The notes: generated from the sequence alone by a model not told the origin. Shown: positions 48,565 through 58,575, numbered from the stretch's first letter. The stretch is 61,909 nt of DNA from Marinitenerispora sediminis (GCF_003336425.1 NZ_QEIO01000052.1:1-61909), one strand, 5' to 3'. A program made the numbers and translations.

Positions 48565-49968
48565 TTAGGCCCGGACGTCCACCAGCGCGTCCGGGTCGCG
48601 CCAGTCGGGGCGGGCGAAGTAGCGCCGGGTCTCGGCGACGACCACGGGGGACAGCAGCAGGACACCCAGCAGGTTGGGCAGTGCCATCAGGCCGTTGGCG
48701 ATGTCGGAGAACAGCCAGACCGTCCGCAGCTCCAGGACGGCGCCGACGTAGGCGAACAGCAGGAAGACCACCCGGTAGGGCATGACCGCGCGGCGGCCGG
48801 CGAGGAAGTCCACGCACCGCTCGCCGTAGTAGCTCCATCCCAGGATGGTGCAGAAGGCGAAGAAACAGACGCCGACCGCCACGACGTGGCCGCCCAGCGG
48901 CGCGAGTTCCGGGGAGATGCGCTCGTAGCCGGTGGAGACGGCGAGCGCTGTCATGGGAGCGCCCTCGACGTGGTCCGCCGTCCAGGCGCCGGTGACGACG
49001 ATCATCAGACCGGTGAGGCTGAGCATGACCACGGTGTCGACGAAGGTCTGGGTCATGGACACCATCGCCTGGCGCACGGGGTGGTCGGTCCGGGCCGAGG
49101 CCGCGGCGATGGCGCCGGTGCCCATCCCGGACTCGTTGGAGAAGATGCCGCGCGCGAAGCCCCACTGGACGGCGGCGATCACGGTGGCGCCGGCGAACCC
49201 GCCGGTCGCGGCGGTGCCGGTGAACGCGTCGCTGACGATGAGGGCGACCGCGGCCGGGATCTCGGCGGCGAACACGACGAGGACCAGCACGTTGGACGCG
49301 ATGAACGCCAGGCACATGAACGGCACCACGACCGCGGCGAACCGGCCGATCGACCTGATGCCGCCGATCGCGACGGCACCGAGCACCAGGACCATGACCG
49401 CGCCGCTGGCCCACGGCGGTACGCCCCAGACGGCCTCCAGTTGGCTGGAGACGCTGTTGGCCTGGGCCATGTTGCCGATACCGAACGCCGCCACGGCGCC
49501 GAAGACGGCGAACGCGACGCCGAGCAGCCAGCCCAGCCCGCCGCCGAGGCCCCGGGTCAGGTAGAACATCGGGCCGCCGCTCATCTCGCCCTTGGAGTCG
49601 GGGCGGCGGTACTTCACGCCGAGCAGCGCCTCGCTGTACTTGGTGGCCATGCCGAGCACCCCGGTGACGAACATCCAGAACAGCGCGCCGGGGCCGCCGA
49701 GCTGGATACCGGTGGCCACGCCGGCGATGTTGCCCACGCCGACCGTGGCGGCCAGCGCGGTGTTGACCGCCTGGAAGTGCGAGATGTCGCCCTCGGAGGC
49801 CCCCTTCTCGCTGCGGCGCACGAACGCCAGCCACAGGGCGTGCGGGAGCGTCCGGAACTGCACGCCGCCGAGCCGGAGGGTCAGGTAGGCGCCGCTGAGC
49901 AGCAGCAGCGGGATGAGCACGAAGGGGCCCCAGACGATCGGGGGGATCATCTCCAGGAGTCGCTGCAC
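48565..49968 (-). CDS. AGCS-family alanine/glycine:sodium symporter, copy A
   Basis: 467 residues, about ten membrane helices. VGVGNIAGVATGIQLGGPGALFWM, KGEMSGGPMFYL, GIFSNESGMGTGAIAAA and ILGWSYYGERCVDFL are hallmarks of the alanine/glycine cation symporter family. GTG 49968 is preceded by GGGGAGAGG. A second member lies immediately upstream on the same strand with the same layout. TATAAA occurs in the gap 70 bp before the start, so copy A probably has its own promoter. Confidence 0.92.
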   Translation of the reverse strand: MQRLLEMIPPIVWGPFVLIPLLLLSGAYLTLRLGGVQFRTLPHALWLAFVRRSEKGASEGDISHFQAVNTALAATVGVGNIAGVATGIQLGGPGALFWMFVTGVLGMATKYSEALLGVKYRRPDSKGEMSGGPMFYLTRGLGGGLGWLLGVAFAVFGAVAAFGIGNMAQANSVSSQLEAVWGVPPWASGAVMVLVLGAVAIGGIRSIGRFAAVVVPFMCLAFIASNVLVLVVFAAEIPAAVALIVSDAFTGTAATGGFAGATVIAAVQWGFARGIFSNESGMGTGAIAAASARTDHPVRQAMVSMTQTFVDTVVMLSLTGLMIVVTGAWTADHVEGAPMTALAVSTGYERISPELAPLGGHVVAVGVCFFAFCTILGWSYYGERCVDFLAGRRAVMPYRVVFLLFAYVGAVLELRTVWLFSDIANGLMALPNLLGVLLLSPVVVAETRRYFARPDWRDPDALVDVRA

Positions 49969-50114
49969 CGACGCCGCCTCTCCCCGTTCTCGTGACGCTG
50001 CTGGCCGTGTGATCACGCGGCGGAATGCTGGTTTTTATACCACTTGCGGGGATTTGTGGCTGCGGTAGACGCACGGGAACCCTGCCGACGCGTGCCGGCG
50101 GGTCCCCGCCGCGG

Positions 50115-51542
50115 TCAGCGTACGTCGACCAGCGGCGGCGACGCGTCGGGATCGCGCCAGTTCGGGTTCGCGAAGTAGGCCCTCGTCGCGGCCGCGACCA
50201 CCGGGGAGAGCAGGAGCAGCCCGACCAGGTTGGGCAGTGCCATCAGGCCGTTGGCGATGTCGGCGAACGCCCAGGCCAGTTCCAGCGTGCTCGTGGCGCC
50301 GACGAACACGACCGCGACGAAGGCGAGGCGGTACGGCAGCACGGCCCGGCGGCCCAGCAGGAAGTCCATGCACCGCTCGCCGTAGTAGCACCAGCCGAGG
50401 ATGGTGGTGAAGGCGAACACCAGCACGCCGACGGCGATGATGTAGCTGCCCCACTGACCGGGCAGCGCCTGGTCCAGCGCCCACGAGGTCATCGGGGCGC
50501 CCTTCAGACCGGAGTCCCGCCAGGCGCCGGTCACGATGATCGCCAGCGCGGTAAGGGTGACCATGATCAGCGTGTCGATGAAGGTCTGCGTCATCGACAC
50601 CATGCCCTGCCGGACGGGCTGGTCGGTCCTGGCCGCCGAGGCGGCGATGCCTCCGGTGCCCAGGCCCGACTCGTTGGAGAAGATGCCGCGGGCGACGCCG
50701 TACTGGACGGCGGCCATCAGGGTGGCGCCGGCGAAGCCGCCCGCGGCGGCCGTTCCGGTGAACGCGTCGGTGACCACCATGGCGGCCGCGCCGGGCAGTT
50801 CGGGCAGGAAGACCAGCAGCACCGCGATGTTGGCGAGCATGTAGGCCACGCACATGAAGGGGACGAACGCGCCGGCGAAGCGGCCGATGGACCTGATCCC
50901 GCCGAGCCCCACGGCCGCCGTGGCGGCGAGCAGCACGGCTCCGGTGGCCCAGGCGGGGATGTCCCAGGTGCGGTCCAGCTGGGCGGCCACGGTGTTGGCC
51001 TGGACCAGGTTGCCGATGCCGAACGCCGCGACCGCCCCGAAGAGCGCGAACGCGGCACCGAGCACGGCGCCGAGGCCGCGCAGGCTGACGCCGAACACCG
51101 TGCGCTCGGCCAGGCCGTATCTGAGGTAGAACATCGGGCCGCCGCTCATCTCGCCCCTGGAGTCGGGACGGCGGTACATCACGCCGAGCAGCGCCTCGCT
51201 GTACTTCGTGGCCATGCCCGCCAGGCCGGTCACCCACATCCAGAACAGCGCGCCGGGGCCGCCGAGCTGGATGGCGGTGGCCACGCCGGCGATGTTGCCC
51301 ACGCCGACCGTGGCCGCCAGGGCGGTCGCCAGCGCCTGGTAGTGCGAGACGTCGCCCTCGGAGGCCCCCTTCTCGCTGCGTCGGAAGAAGGCCAGCCAGA
51401 GGGCGTGGCCGATGGTGCGGAACTGCAGCCCGCCCAGCCGGACGGTCAGGTAGACACCCGTCGCCAGCAGCAGCGGGATGAGCAACTGGGGGCCCCAGAT
51501 GAACTCCACCGCCGAGTCGAGGATGGATTGGAGTCGTGCCAC
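50115..51542 (-). CDS. AGCS-family alanine/glycine:sodium symporter, copy B
   Basis: 475 residues, clearly paralogous to copy A (VGVGNIAGVATAIQLGGPGALFWM, GIFSNESGLGTGGIAASAARTDQP, ILGWCYYGERCMDFLLGRR). GTG 51542 with AAGGA upstream. The two copies differ mainly at the ends and in a 12-residue insertion after FYLRYGL. Tandem duplication followed by divergence suggests different substrates (for example alanine and glycine), which cannot be read from sequence. Confidence 0.92.
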   Translation of the reverse strand: MARLQSILDSAVEFIWGPQLLIPLLLATGVYLTVRLGGLQFRTIGHALWLAFFRRSEKGASEGDVSHYQALATALAATVGVGNIAGVATAIQLGGPGALFWMWVTGLAGMATKYSEALLGVMYRRPDSRGEMSGGPMFYLRYGLAERTVFGVSLRGLGAVLGAAFALFGAVAAFGIGNLVQANTVAAQLDRTWDIPAWATGAVLLAATAAVGLGGIRSIGRFAGAFVPFMCVAYMLANIAVLLVFLPELPGAAAMVVTDAFTGTAAAGGFAGATLMAAVQYGVARGIFSNESGLGTGGIAASAARTDQPVRQGMVSMTQTFIDTLIMVTLTALAIIVTGAWRDSGLKGAPMTSWALDQALPGQWGSYIIAVGVLVFAFTTILGWCYYGERCMDFLLGRRAVLPYRLAFVAVVFVGATSTLELAWAFADIANGLMALPNLVGLLLLSPVVAAATRAYFANPNWRDPDASPPLVDVR

Positions 51543-51723
51543 GGAGGACGTCCTTCGTCGGTCGGGCGGGCGCTCGGCCGTCCCCGCCGCGCGGGGGCGG
51601 GGACGGCCGGTGCCGAGGCGGGCGCCGGGCACGGCCGCGGCGCCGGGGACGGGGGCACACGCCCCGTCGCCCCGGCGCCGCGAGTAACGCGCGTCCCGGT
51701 TCCGGGCGGCGGCCGGAGCCGGC

Positions 51724-51981
51724 TCAGCCGGTGCCCGCGCCCTCCTCCGGAGCCGCCTGGGCCAGCGCCAGCCGGCTCACCAGGGCGGCGGCCGCGTCGG
51801 GGTCGGCTCCGCGGCCGACCGCGATCCCGAGCAGGTAGGTGGTGAGCGGCGCGGCGGGCCGCGCCACCGAGTGCGCGGCGTCCTTGGCGAGGTCCAGGAT
51901 GCGGTCCACGTCGGCCTTGCCGATCTCCTCCGACAGCTCCAGTTCCGCGCAGACGCGGTGCGCCCATTCCGTCAATGTCAC
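51724..51981 (-). CDS. DUF6457 domain protein
   Basis: 85 residues: LTEWAHRVCAELELSEEIGKADVDRILDLAKDAAHSVARPAAPLTTYLLGIAVGRG is the full DUF6457 layout as I recall it. Members are often near molybdopterin-cofactor or formate-dehydrogenase genes, but none is here. GTG 51981 follows GAGAGGAGCC. The gene is 42 bp after the OFA transporter and probably co-transcribed with it. Confidence 0.8.
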   Translation of the reverse strand: MTLTEWAHRVCAELELSEEIGKADVDRILDLAKDAAHSVARPAAPLTTYLLGIAVGRGADPDAAAALVSRLALAQAAPEEGAGTG

Positions 51982-52023
51982 CGATTGGCTCCTCTCAACT
52001 CACATACCTGCTCAGCTGGCACT

Positions 52024-53577
52024 TTAGCCCGCGAAGAGTTGCGTGGCCGTGAGCACGACACGGAACACGCCATAGCACAACAGGACGCCCACCACCGCCC
52101 ACGAGGCGAGGAGCCGCACGCGGGGGCGCGGGGGCGCGGTCCGCTCCGCGCCCGGGCCGCTCGCCGCCGGTTCCGGCGCCGGTGCCGCCGCGGAGCCGGT
52201 CCCGGCGGCGGGCGCCGGCTCGTGGAACCGCTCGGCGACCGGGCGGACGCACAGGTTCGCCAGGAAGCCGACCACCAGCAGCCCGACCATGGTGAACAGC
52301 GGCGCCTGGTAGGCCGTCTGGGTGAGCGTGCCCGGCTCCCCCCTGGCGTCGAGGAAGGCGTTGACGATGAGCGGTCCGGCGATCCCCGCCGCCGACCAGG
52401 CCGTGAGCAGCCGGCCGTGGATGGCGCCCACCTGGAAGGTGCCGAACAGGTCGCGCAGGTAGGCCGGGATGGTGGCGAACCCACCGCCGTAGAAGGACAG
52501 GATCACGCAGGCCAGCGGCACGAACAGCCACGGCGAGGCGCCGCCGGCGGTGGCGAGGAGGGTGTAGAGCACCGCCCCAGCGCCGAGGTAGAGCAGGTAG
52601 ATCGGTTTGCGGCCGACGGCGTCGGAGGTGGCGGACCAGACGAACCTGCCGGCCATGTTGAACAGCGACAGCAGCCCGACGAACCCGCCGGCGGCCACCG
52701 CCGTGACGGCGGCCCCGTCGCCGCCCCGGAAGAAGTCCTGGATCATGGGGCTGGCCTGTTCCAGGATGCCGATGCCCGCCGTCACGTTGCAGAAGAGCAC
52801 GACCCACAGCAGCCAGAACTGCGGGGTCCGCACCGCGTTGCGCGCGGAGACGCTCGCGGTGGTGACGAGCGGCGCCGAGCGCTGCCGCGCCGGGTCGAAA
52901 CCGGCCGGCCGCCAGCCCTCCGGCGGCACGCGGACCAGCAGCACGCCGATCGACATGAGCAGCGCGTAGCCTGCCGCGAGGGTGACGAACAGGCCGACGA
53001 GCGCACCGCCGGAGGCGACCGAGCCGGCCGCGGCGGGGTCGTAGCCGGGATCGTAGAGCGCCATGAGCTGGTTGGAGACCGGCGAGGCGACCAGCGCGCC
53101 GCCGCCGAATCCCATGATCGCCAGCCCGGTGGCCAGACCAGGCCGGTCCGGGAACCACTTGATCAGCGTGGAGACCGGTGAGATGTAGCCGATCCCCAGC
53201 CCGATGCCGCCGATGACGCCGTAGCCGAGGTACACCAGCCACAGCTGCCCGGCGGCGATCCCGAGCGCGGCGACGAGGAAGCCGGTGCACCAGCACACGG
53301 CCGACACCAGCATCGCCCGGCGCGGGCCGTTGCGCTCGACCCAGGTTCCGCCGACCGCCGCCGAGAGGCCGAGCATGACGATGGCGATGCTGAAGATCAC
53401 GCCGATCGCGGTCTGCCCGGTTCCGAAGTGGGCGACCAGGGAGTTCTTGTACACGCTGGTGGCGTACACCTGCCCGATGGACAGGTGCACCGCGAGGGCG
53501 GCCGGGGGGATGAGCCACCGGCTGTACCCTGCGGGGGCGACCGCGCGTTTCCGGTCCAATGCTGTGAATAGGGACAC
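52024..53577 (-). CDS. OFA-family (oxalate/formate antiporter-type) MFS transporter
   Basis: 517 residues with twelve membrane helices. YSRWLIPPAALAVHLSIGQVYATSVYKN start and GIGYISPVSTLIKWFPDRPGLATG are typical of the OFA family, which exchanges or takes up small organic acids such as oxalate, formate or lactate. The C-terminus has an added Ala/Pro-rich loop and a final helix. GTG 53577 follows GGGTGAGGCT; the frame continues far upstream but the extra part is unlike protein. Followed by DUF6457. Confidence 0.9.
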   Translation of the reverse strand: MSLFTALDRKRAVAPAGYSRWLIPPAALAVHLSIGQVYATSVYKNSLVAHFGTGQTAIGVIFSIAIVMLGLSAAVGGTWVERNGPRRAMLVSAVCWCTGFLVAALGIAAGQLWLVYLGYGVIGGIGLGIGYISPVSTLIKWFPDRPGLATGLAIMGFGGGALVASPVSNQLMALYDPGYDPAAAGSVASGGALVGLFVTLAAGYALLMSIGVLLVRVPPEGWRPAGFDPARQRSAPLVTTASVSARNAVRTPQFWLLWVVLFCNVTAGIGILEQASPMIQDFFRGGDGAAVTAVAAGGFVGLLSLFNMAGRFVWSATSDAVGRKPIYLLYLGAGAVLYTLLATAGGASPWLFVPLACVILSFYGGGFATIPAYLRDLFGTFQVGAIHGRLLTAWSAAGIAGPLIVNAFLDARGEPGTLTQTAYQAPLFTMVGLLVVGFLANLCVRPVAERFHEPAPAAGTGSAAAPAPEPAASGPGAERTAPPRPRVRLLASWAVVGVLLCYGVFRVVLTATQLFAG

Positions 53578-55020
53578 AGCCTCACCCTCACCGCATGACC
53601 GCACACGGTCAACGCCCGTTTTCAAGACGTTATTCGGGTATCGCCGCTTTGCCGTTTTCACCCGGCCACCCGGCCAGCGGGCACGACCTGCCGTCTCCCC
53701 CGATCGCCCCGACGGGCAGCCCCCGCGCGGCGACCGGACGCGCCACCACGTCCGGCGCGCCCCGCCGACCGCCGTCCCACCAGTGGCCCGGCGGTCCGCT
53801 CCCCGAGTGGGCGGCGACCGCAGCCCGAGAACCGGATGACACATGGGCGCCGCCAGACCTGCCTGCCGCAGCGTCCACCGGGCCAGGACCGCCTCCGGGC
53901 GGCCAGGCCGAGGCCCCTGCCGGCGGACGTCCGGTCCACGCTCGCCTTCCGCGGACGCTGGACCCGCGCCGCCGCCATCGGCGCTCTTCCCGCCGAACCC
54001 CGCGTGCTCCGCGCGCGCCCCCGATCCCACCGGGGCCTCCGCCGCATAGCCCGGGCTTCCTCGGGCGCCTTCCCGGACGTCCGGGCTACGCAGCGGCGCA
54101 AGCGATGATGGCGCCGCCGGGGCCGGCGGCCGCCCGCCGGGCGCCCCGCGCGGCTGCGGGCGGCGAACGCCGCGCAGTGCCAGCGCGCCGGGCCGGGCCG
54201 GAGTTCCCTGCCCGGCCCGCTGCCCGGATCCGGTGCCGGCATACCGGGCGGAGGGCCACCGGAGCCCGGGCTCCACGCCGCCGCGGCCGGCATCGATCAA
54301 GGACGCGCACCCGGCCGGCGCCCCCACCGCCGGGGACCAAGGGGGCCGGAGACCAGCGTCCGCGGCAGGTCCGCTCGCCCGGTCCGGAGCGAACGACGCA
54401 CCCCCGCCCGCGCTGGGGAGGCAGGTCCGGCCTCACCCGGGCCCGGACCCCCGGCGCGAGCGGCGGACGGTACCCGCACGGCCCCGGCGGCCCGCGTCAC
54501 CATCGGTCACCGCCAGAGCCCACAGGCGTACCGCGCACACGCTCAGCGGACCCGAACCCCACGAGACGCCCCGAGCCAGCCGAACGAGCGCCGTGGGAGA
54601 CCAGCGACGCAGAAGGACACCGGCGTCCGCGACGCCTCCGCGTACGGTCCGGACCGCACGACGCATCCCGCACGCGCTGGTGCCGCGGACCCGGCGGGAC
54701 CGCACCAGTCCGGGACGCCCGCACCCCGCCGGCGGCGGTACCCGCGTGTCCGGACCACGCCCGCACCGCGTCACCACCGGATACCACCAGAGCCACACGC
54801 CCACGCGCCGGGCGCACTCCCCGGGACCGGGACGGCCGTGCGGAGAAGCGCTCCACGGCCGAGAGCCGCCAGCGGCGGCGTCGCCGCCCGATCGGGTGCT
54901 CGGTGCCGGGTGTTCACCGTCGCCCCCGGCCGCATTAACGTCGCGCGCCTAGCGTCGGAGCCGGCGCGTTCGTCGGACCGGGCCGCCGCCCGGTCGTTCC
55001 CCGGCTGCCGGAGGAGACCC
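53578..55020. other. Long gene-free GC-rich region
   Basis: About 1.4 kb between divergent genes without a family-like frame on either strand; open frames here are Arg/Pro/Gly-rich by-products of composition. The segments around 54345-54590 and 54597-54840 resemble each other (GGAGACCAGCG starts, GGTCCGGA..G.ACGACGCA, GGTACCCGC, CGCGTCACCA and CCAGAGCC in the same order), an old degenerate tandem duplication of about 250 bp. Confidence 0.55.
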
Positions 55021-56226
55021 ATGCCAGCCGCCCCCGCCCCCGTCCCCCTTCCGACGCCGCCGTTGCGTGTCGCCCTGGTGGCGGAGTCGTTCCTGCCCCA
55101 GGTCAACGGCGTGAGCAACTCCGTCTGCCGTGTCGCCGAGCACCTGGCCGAGCGCGGTCACCGCGCCGTCATCCTCGCCCCGGGCACCGGCCCCACAAGC
55201 TACGCCGGCTTCCCGGTGCTGCGGCTGCCGAGCGTGCCGCTGCCGGGCTACCGCACCTTCCCGGTCGGCGTACCCGCACCGCGGCTGGTGTCCGCGCTCC
55301 TGCGGGGGTTCGCCCCCGACGTCGTGCACCTGGCGTCGCCCGCGCTGCTGGGGCACGCGGCCGTGGTGGCGGCGCAGCGGTGGGCATGGCCGACCGTCGC
55401 GGCCTTCCAGACCGACCTCGCCGGGTTCGCCCGCCGGCACGGCATCCCCCGGACCGATCTCATCTGGTCCTACCTCCAGCGGCTGCACGCCGCGGTGGAC
55501 CGGACGCTCGCCCCGTCGTCGGCCACGCTGCGCGACCTCGCCGACCGCGGCTTCCCGCGGCTCGGGCTGTGGCCGCGCGGGGTGGACGGCGAGCGGTTCC
55601 ACCCGCGGCACCGCGATCCCGAGCTCCGCCGGCGGCTGGCGCCGGGCGGGGAGCTGCTCGTCGGCTACGTCGGGCGGCTCTCCAAGGAGAAGCGGGTGGA
55701 CCTGCTCGCGCATGTCGCCGGGCTGCCCGGCGTACGCCTGGTGGTCGTCGGCGACGGCCCCGAGCGCGGCCGCCTCGAACGCGCGCTGCCCGGCGCGCGG
55801 TTCCTCGGCCTGCTCACCGGTGCCGAGCTCTCGCGGGCCTATGCCGCGCTCGACGTCTTCGTGCACACCGGCGCCGACGAGACGTTCTGCCAGGCCGTCC
55901 AGGAGGCGCTGGCCTCCGGGGTGCCGGTGGTGGCGCCGGCCGCGGGCGGGCCCCTCGACCTCGTCGCCCCGGGCCGCAACGGCCTGCTGTTCCCGGCCGA
56001 CGCGGCGGACGGCCCGCGCGAGGCCGTCCGCCGGCTGGCCGAGGAGGTCGAGCTGCGGCGCCGGCTCGCCGCCGCCGCGCGCGGCAGCGTGCGCGAGCGG
56101 ACCTGGGAGTCGGTCAACGACCTACTGCTCGGGCACTACCAGGCGGTCATCGCCGGCGGCGCCGCGCAGCCGGCCGGCGTGCCGGTCAACGCGCTGCGGG
56201 CAGCGGGGCCGCCGCCGGCTGCGTGA
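55021..56226 (+). CDS. Glycosyltransferase family 4 (mannosyltransferase-like)
   Basis: 401 residues, GT-B fold. The N-terminus LRVALVAESFLPQVNGVSNSVCRVAEHL and the donor half VGYVGRLSKEKRVDLLAHV ... HTGADETFCQAVQEALASGVPVVAP are those of the actinobacterial GDP-mannose-dependent alpha-mannosyltransferases (MgtA/PimB-like). It probably glycosylates a lipid carrier or glycolipid at the membrane. ATG 55021 has GGAGGAG upstream. Its last 41 bases overlap the end of the convergent aminotransferase gene. Confidence 0.88.
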   Translation: MPAAPAPVPLPTPPLRVALVAESFLPQVNGVSNSVCRVAEHLAERGHRAVILAPGTGPTSYAGFPVLRLPSVPLPGYRTFPVGVPAPRLVSALLRGFAPDVVHLASPALLGHAAVVAAQRWAWPTVAAFQTDLAGFARRHGIPRTDLIWSYLQRLHAAVDRTLAPSSATLRDLADRGFPRLGLWPRGVDGERFHPRHRDPELRRRLAPGGELLVGYVGRLSKEKRVDLLAHVAGLPGVRLVVVGDGPERGRLERALPGARFLGLLTGAELSRAYAALDVFVHTGADETFCQAVQEALASGVPVVAPAAGGPLDLVAPGRNGLLFPADAADGPREAVRRLAEEVELRRRLAAAARGSVRERTWESVNDLLLGHYQAVIAGGAAQPAGVPVNALRAAGPPPAA

Positions 56227-57472
56227 CCTCGGCGAGCACCTCGTCAAGGCGGTCGAGGTGTGCCCGGATCCACGGCAGCGCCAGCGGGTCCTCCGCCGCC
56301 AGCGATCCGTGGCGCTGCGCCTCGGTGTCGCCGTAGAGGAGGCTGGTGGCCACCCGCAGCCGCAGCGCGTGCGGGCCCTCGCCGAACTCCGCGGCCGCCA
56401 GCGTCCCCACGCCGTACCGGTCGAGCAGCAGCCGCGCGAGCTCGGGGCCGGTCGCGACACCGTGGTCGGCGGCGAGCCGCTCCCGCGCGCCCTCGAAGTC
56501 GGGGTAGAGGTAGAACGCCGCCCGCGGCGCGGCCACCAGGGCGCCCGCCGCGGCGAACCTGGCGGCGACCTCGCGCACCACGATGCCGTGCAGCCGGGCG
56601 CTGCGCCGCACGTGCCCGGTGATCTCAGCCGGCTCGGTGAAGGCGTGGGCCGCTGCCTGCTGGACGGGCGCCGCCGGGCTGGACCAGATCTCGCTGGCGA
56701 CGCCGAGCAGCTCGGCGCGCAGCCGGTGGCCGGGCGCGCTGTCCGGGAGCCGCGCGACGCCGATCCGCCAGCCGCCCAACGCGAGGTTCTTGCTCAGGCC
56801 GGTGGTCACGACCGTCCGCTCGGGCGCGAACTCGGCGGCGCTGTGCACGGTCGTCGCGGCGTCGTGGACCAGGTCGCGGTAGATCTCGTCGGAGACCACC
56901 ACCAGGTCCAGGTCGCGCGCGGCCAGCGCCAGCCGCTCGACGGTGTCGCGCGCCGCGACCGTGCCGGTGGGGTTGTCGGGCGTCGTGACGATCACGGCGC
57001 GGACGTCGCGTCCGGCGGAGCGGGCCTCGACGACCGCGGACCGCAGCCGGTCGGGGTCGGGGACGCCGCCCTGCCCGGGCAGGGTCGGCACCGGCAGCGG
57101 CCGGTGGCCGGCCAGGTGGGCCTGCGCCGCGTAGCTCACCCAGCTGGGCGCCGGGACGGCCACGTCGCCTCCGATGCTCAGCAGCAGTCCGTACAGCAGC
57201 GGCTTGCTGCCCGGCCCGGCGACCACCAGGTCCGGCTCCGTGGGCAGACCGCGGCGCTCCCAGTACCCGGCCGCGGCGGCGCGCAGCTCCGGGGACCCGG
57301 CGACCGGGCCGTAGGCGTTCCTGTCACCCCCCGCCGCGAGTGCGTTCCGCATGGCGGGGTGAACGGGCAGTCCGGCCTCGCCGAAACCCATCGGCAGGAC
57401 CGGCAGCCCCTGGCGCCGCCGCTCGCTCAGGGCCTCGTTGACGGCGAGTGTGGCGGACACGGTGACAGACAT
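56186..57472 (-). CDS. PLP-dependent aminotransferase, class I/II
   Basis: 428 residues, fold-type I. GFGEAGLPVHPAM start, GPGSKPLLYGLLLSIGGDVAVPAPSWVSY, VIVTTPDNPTGTV, VVSDEIYRDL and the PLP-binding Lys in TTGLSKNLALGGWRIG. RLRVATSLLYGD holds the substrate carboxylate Arg. The substrate cannot be assigned. ATG 57472. Divergent from a LysR gene, which probably regulates it. Confidence 0.9.
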   Translation of the reverse strand: MSVTVSATLAVNEALSERRRQGLPVLPMGFGEAGLPVHPAMRNALAAGGDRNAYGPVAGSPELRAAAAGYWERRGLPTEPDLVVAGPGSKPLLYGLLLSIGGDVAVPAPSWVSYAAQAHLAGHRPLPVPTLPGQGGVPDPDRLRSAVVEARSAGRDVRAVIVTTPDNPTGTVAARDTVERLALAARDLDLVVVSDEIYRDLVHDAATTVHSAAEFAPERTVVTTGLSKNLALGGWRIGVARLPDSAPGHRLRAELLGVASEIWSSPAAPVQQAAAHAFTEPAEITGHVRRSARLHGIVVREVAARFAAAGALVAAPRAAFYLYPDFEGARERLAADHGVATGPELARLLLDRYGVGTLAAAEFGEGPHALRLRVATSLLYGDTEAQRHGSLAAEDPLALPWIRAHLDRLDEVLAEVTQPAAAPLPAAR

Positions 57473-57597
57473 GGAGAGATCAGCTCCGCATGATCCGGTG
57501 GACGTTACGGCCGGTCAGGCGCTTGGCGCGGCCGGCCCGCCATCAACCCTGCCCACTCCCGGCCATCAGTACAAGCGAGTCTTTTCGATGGACAGCG

Positions 57598-57603
57598 TAA
57601 ACT
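57598..57603 (+). promoter_or_regulatory. -10 box of leaderless LysR promoter
   Basis: TAAACT ends 6 bases before the LysR ATG 57610; no ribosome site is present. Confidence 0.5.
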
Positions 57604-57609
57604 TTCCTT

Positions 57610-58575
57610 ATGCTCGACCTTCGCCGGCTGCAACTGCTCAGCGAGTTCTCCCACCGCGGCACGATCGCGGGGACGGCCGCCGCGCTCGGCTACACGCCGT
57701 CGGCCGTCTCCCAGCAGCTGTCCACGCTGGAGCGGGAGGTCGGCGCCCAGTTGCTGGACCGCACCGCCCGCAGCGCCGAGCTGACCGACAGCGGCCAGCT
57801 GCTGGCCGCGCACGCCGAGCAGATCCTGGCCATGGTGGAGGCCGCGGAGTCGGTGATGGCGGCCCAGACCGGGGTCGCGATGGGCCGGGTGACGGTCACC
57901 GCCTTCCCCACGGCCGCCATCGCGTTCGCGCCCGCGCTGGCGCAGAGCCTGCGGGTGCACGAGGGGATGCAGCTCGTGCTCCGGCAGAGCGCGGCACTCG
58001 GTGGGCGCCGCCAGGTCGCCGCCGGCGAGGTGGACATGGCGCTCGTGGACGACTGGTCCGGGGACCGGCCGACGACCGCCGCCGGCAAGCTGCGGTTCTA
58101 CCCGCTGCTGCACGAGCCGATGGTCCTCGCCGTCCCGGTCGCACACCCGCTGGCCGACCCGGAGCGCCCGGTGGACCTGCGGCGGCTGCGGGACGAGTCG
58201 TGGCTGGCGGCGCCGCACGGCGAGCCGTCCCGGACCGCCACGGACCGGCTGCTGGCCGACGTCGGCGGTGCGCCGGCCGCCGCGTGGGAGTTCGAGGGGC
58301 CGGGAACGATCCTCAACCTGGTCGCCCGCGGCGTGGGCATCGCCGTGGTCCCCTCGCTCGCGGTGCTGTCCGGACCAGGTGGCCTGGCCTACCGGCGGCT
58401 GCCGCACGACGCCCCGATCCGCGACGTGTACGCGGTGGTGCGCGCCGCGAGCGTGCAGCGTCCGGCGATCCGCGTCACGCTGGAGGCGTGCTACGCCGCC
58501 GCCCGCGACGTCCAGCGGACCCTGGACTCCATCCTCGGCGAGCGCGCGTTCCCGCCCGAGCCGCCCACCGCGTAG
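57610..58575 (+). CDS. LysR-family transcriptional regulator
   Basis: 321 residues. N-terminal helix-turn-helix (MLDLRRLQLLSEFSHRGTIAGTAAALGYTPSAVSQQLSTLE) and a periplasmic-binding-like effector domain (RVTVTAFPTAAIAFAPALAQSL ... GVGIAVVPSLAVL). The divergent aminotransferase gene 137 bp away is the probable target, as is usual for LysR regulators. ATG 57610 is apparently leaderless. Confidence 0.92.
   Translation: MLDLRRLQLLSEFSHRGTIAGTAAALGYTPSAVSQQLSTLEREVGAQLLDRTARSAELTDSGQLLAAHAEQILAMVEAAESVMAAQTGVAMGRVTVTAFPTAAIAFAPALAQSLRVHEGMQLVLRQSAALGGRRQVAAGEVDMALVDDWSGDRPTTAAGKLRFYPLLHEPMVLAVPVAHPLADPERPVDLRRLRDESWLAAPHGEPSRTATDRLLADVGGAPAAAWEFEGPGTILNLVARGVGIAVVPSLAVLSGPGGLAYRRLPHDAPIRDVYAVVRAASVQRPAIRVTLEACYAAARDVQRTLDSILGERAFPPEPPTA

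Noticed and set aside
49969-50114. Glycine riboswitch before the symporter gene
   Set aside because: The conserved glycine-aptamer strings could not be found on the minus strand; only a TATAAA box was seen.
53595-54938. 447-codon frame in the gene-free region
   Set aside because: Low-complexity Arg/Pro/Ala text with no family pattern; a by-product of high GC.
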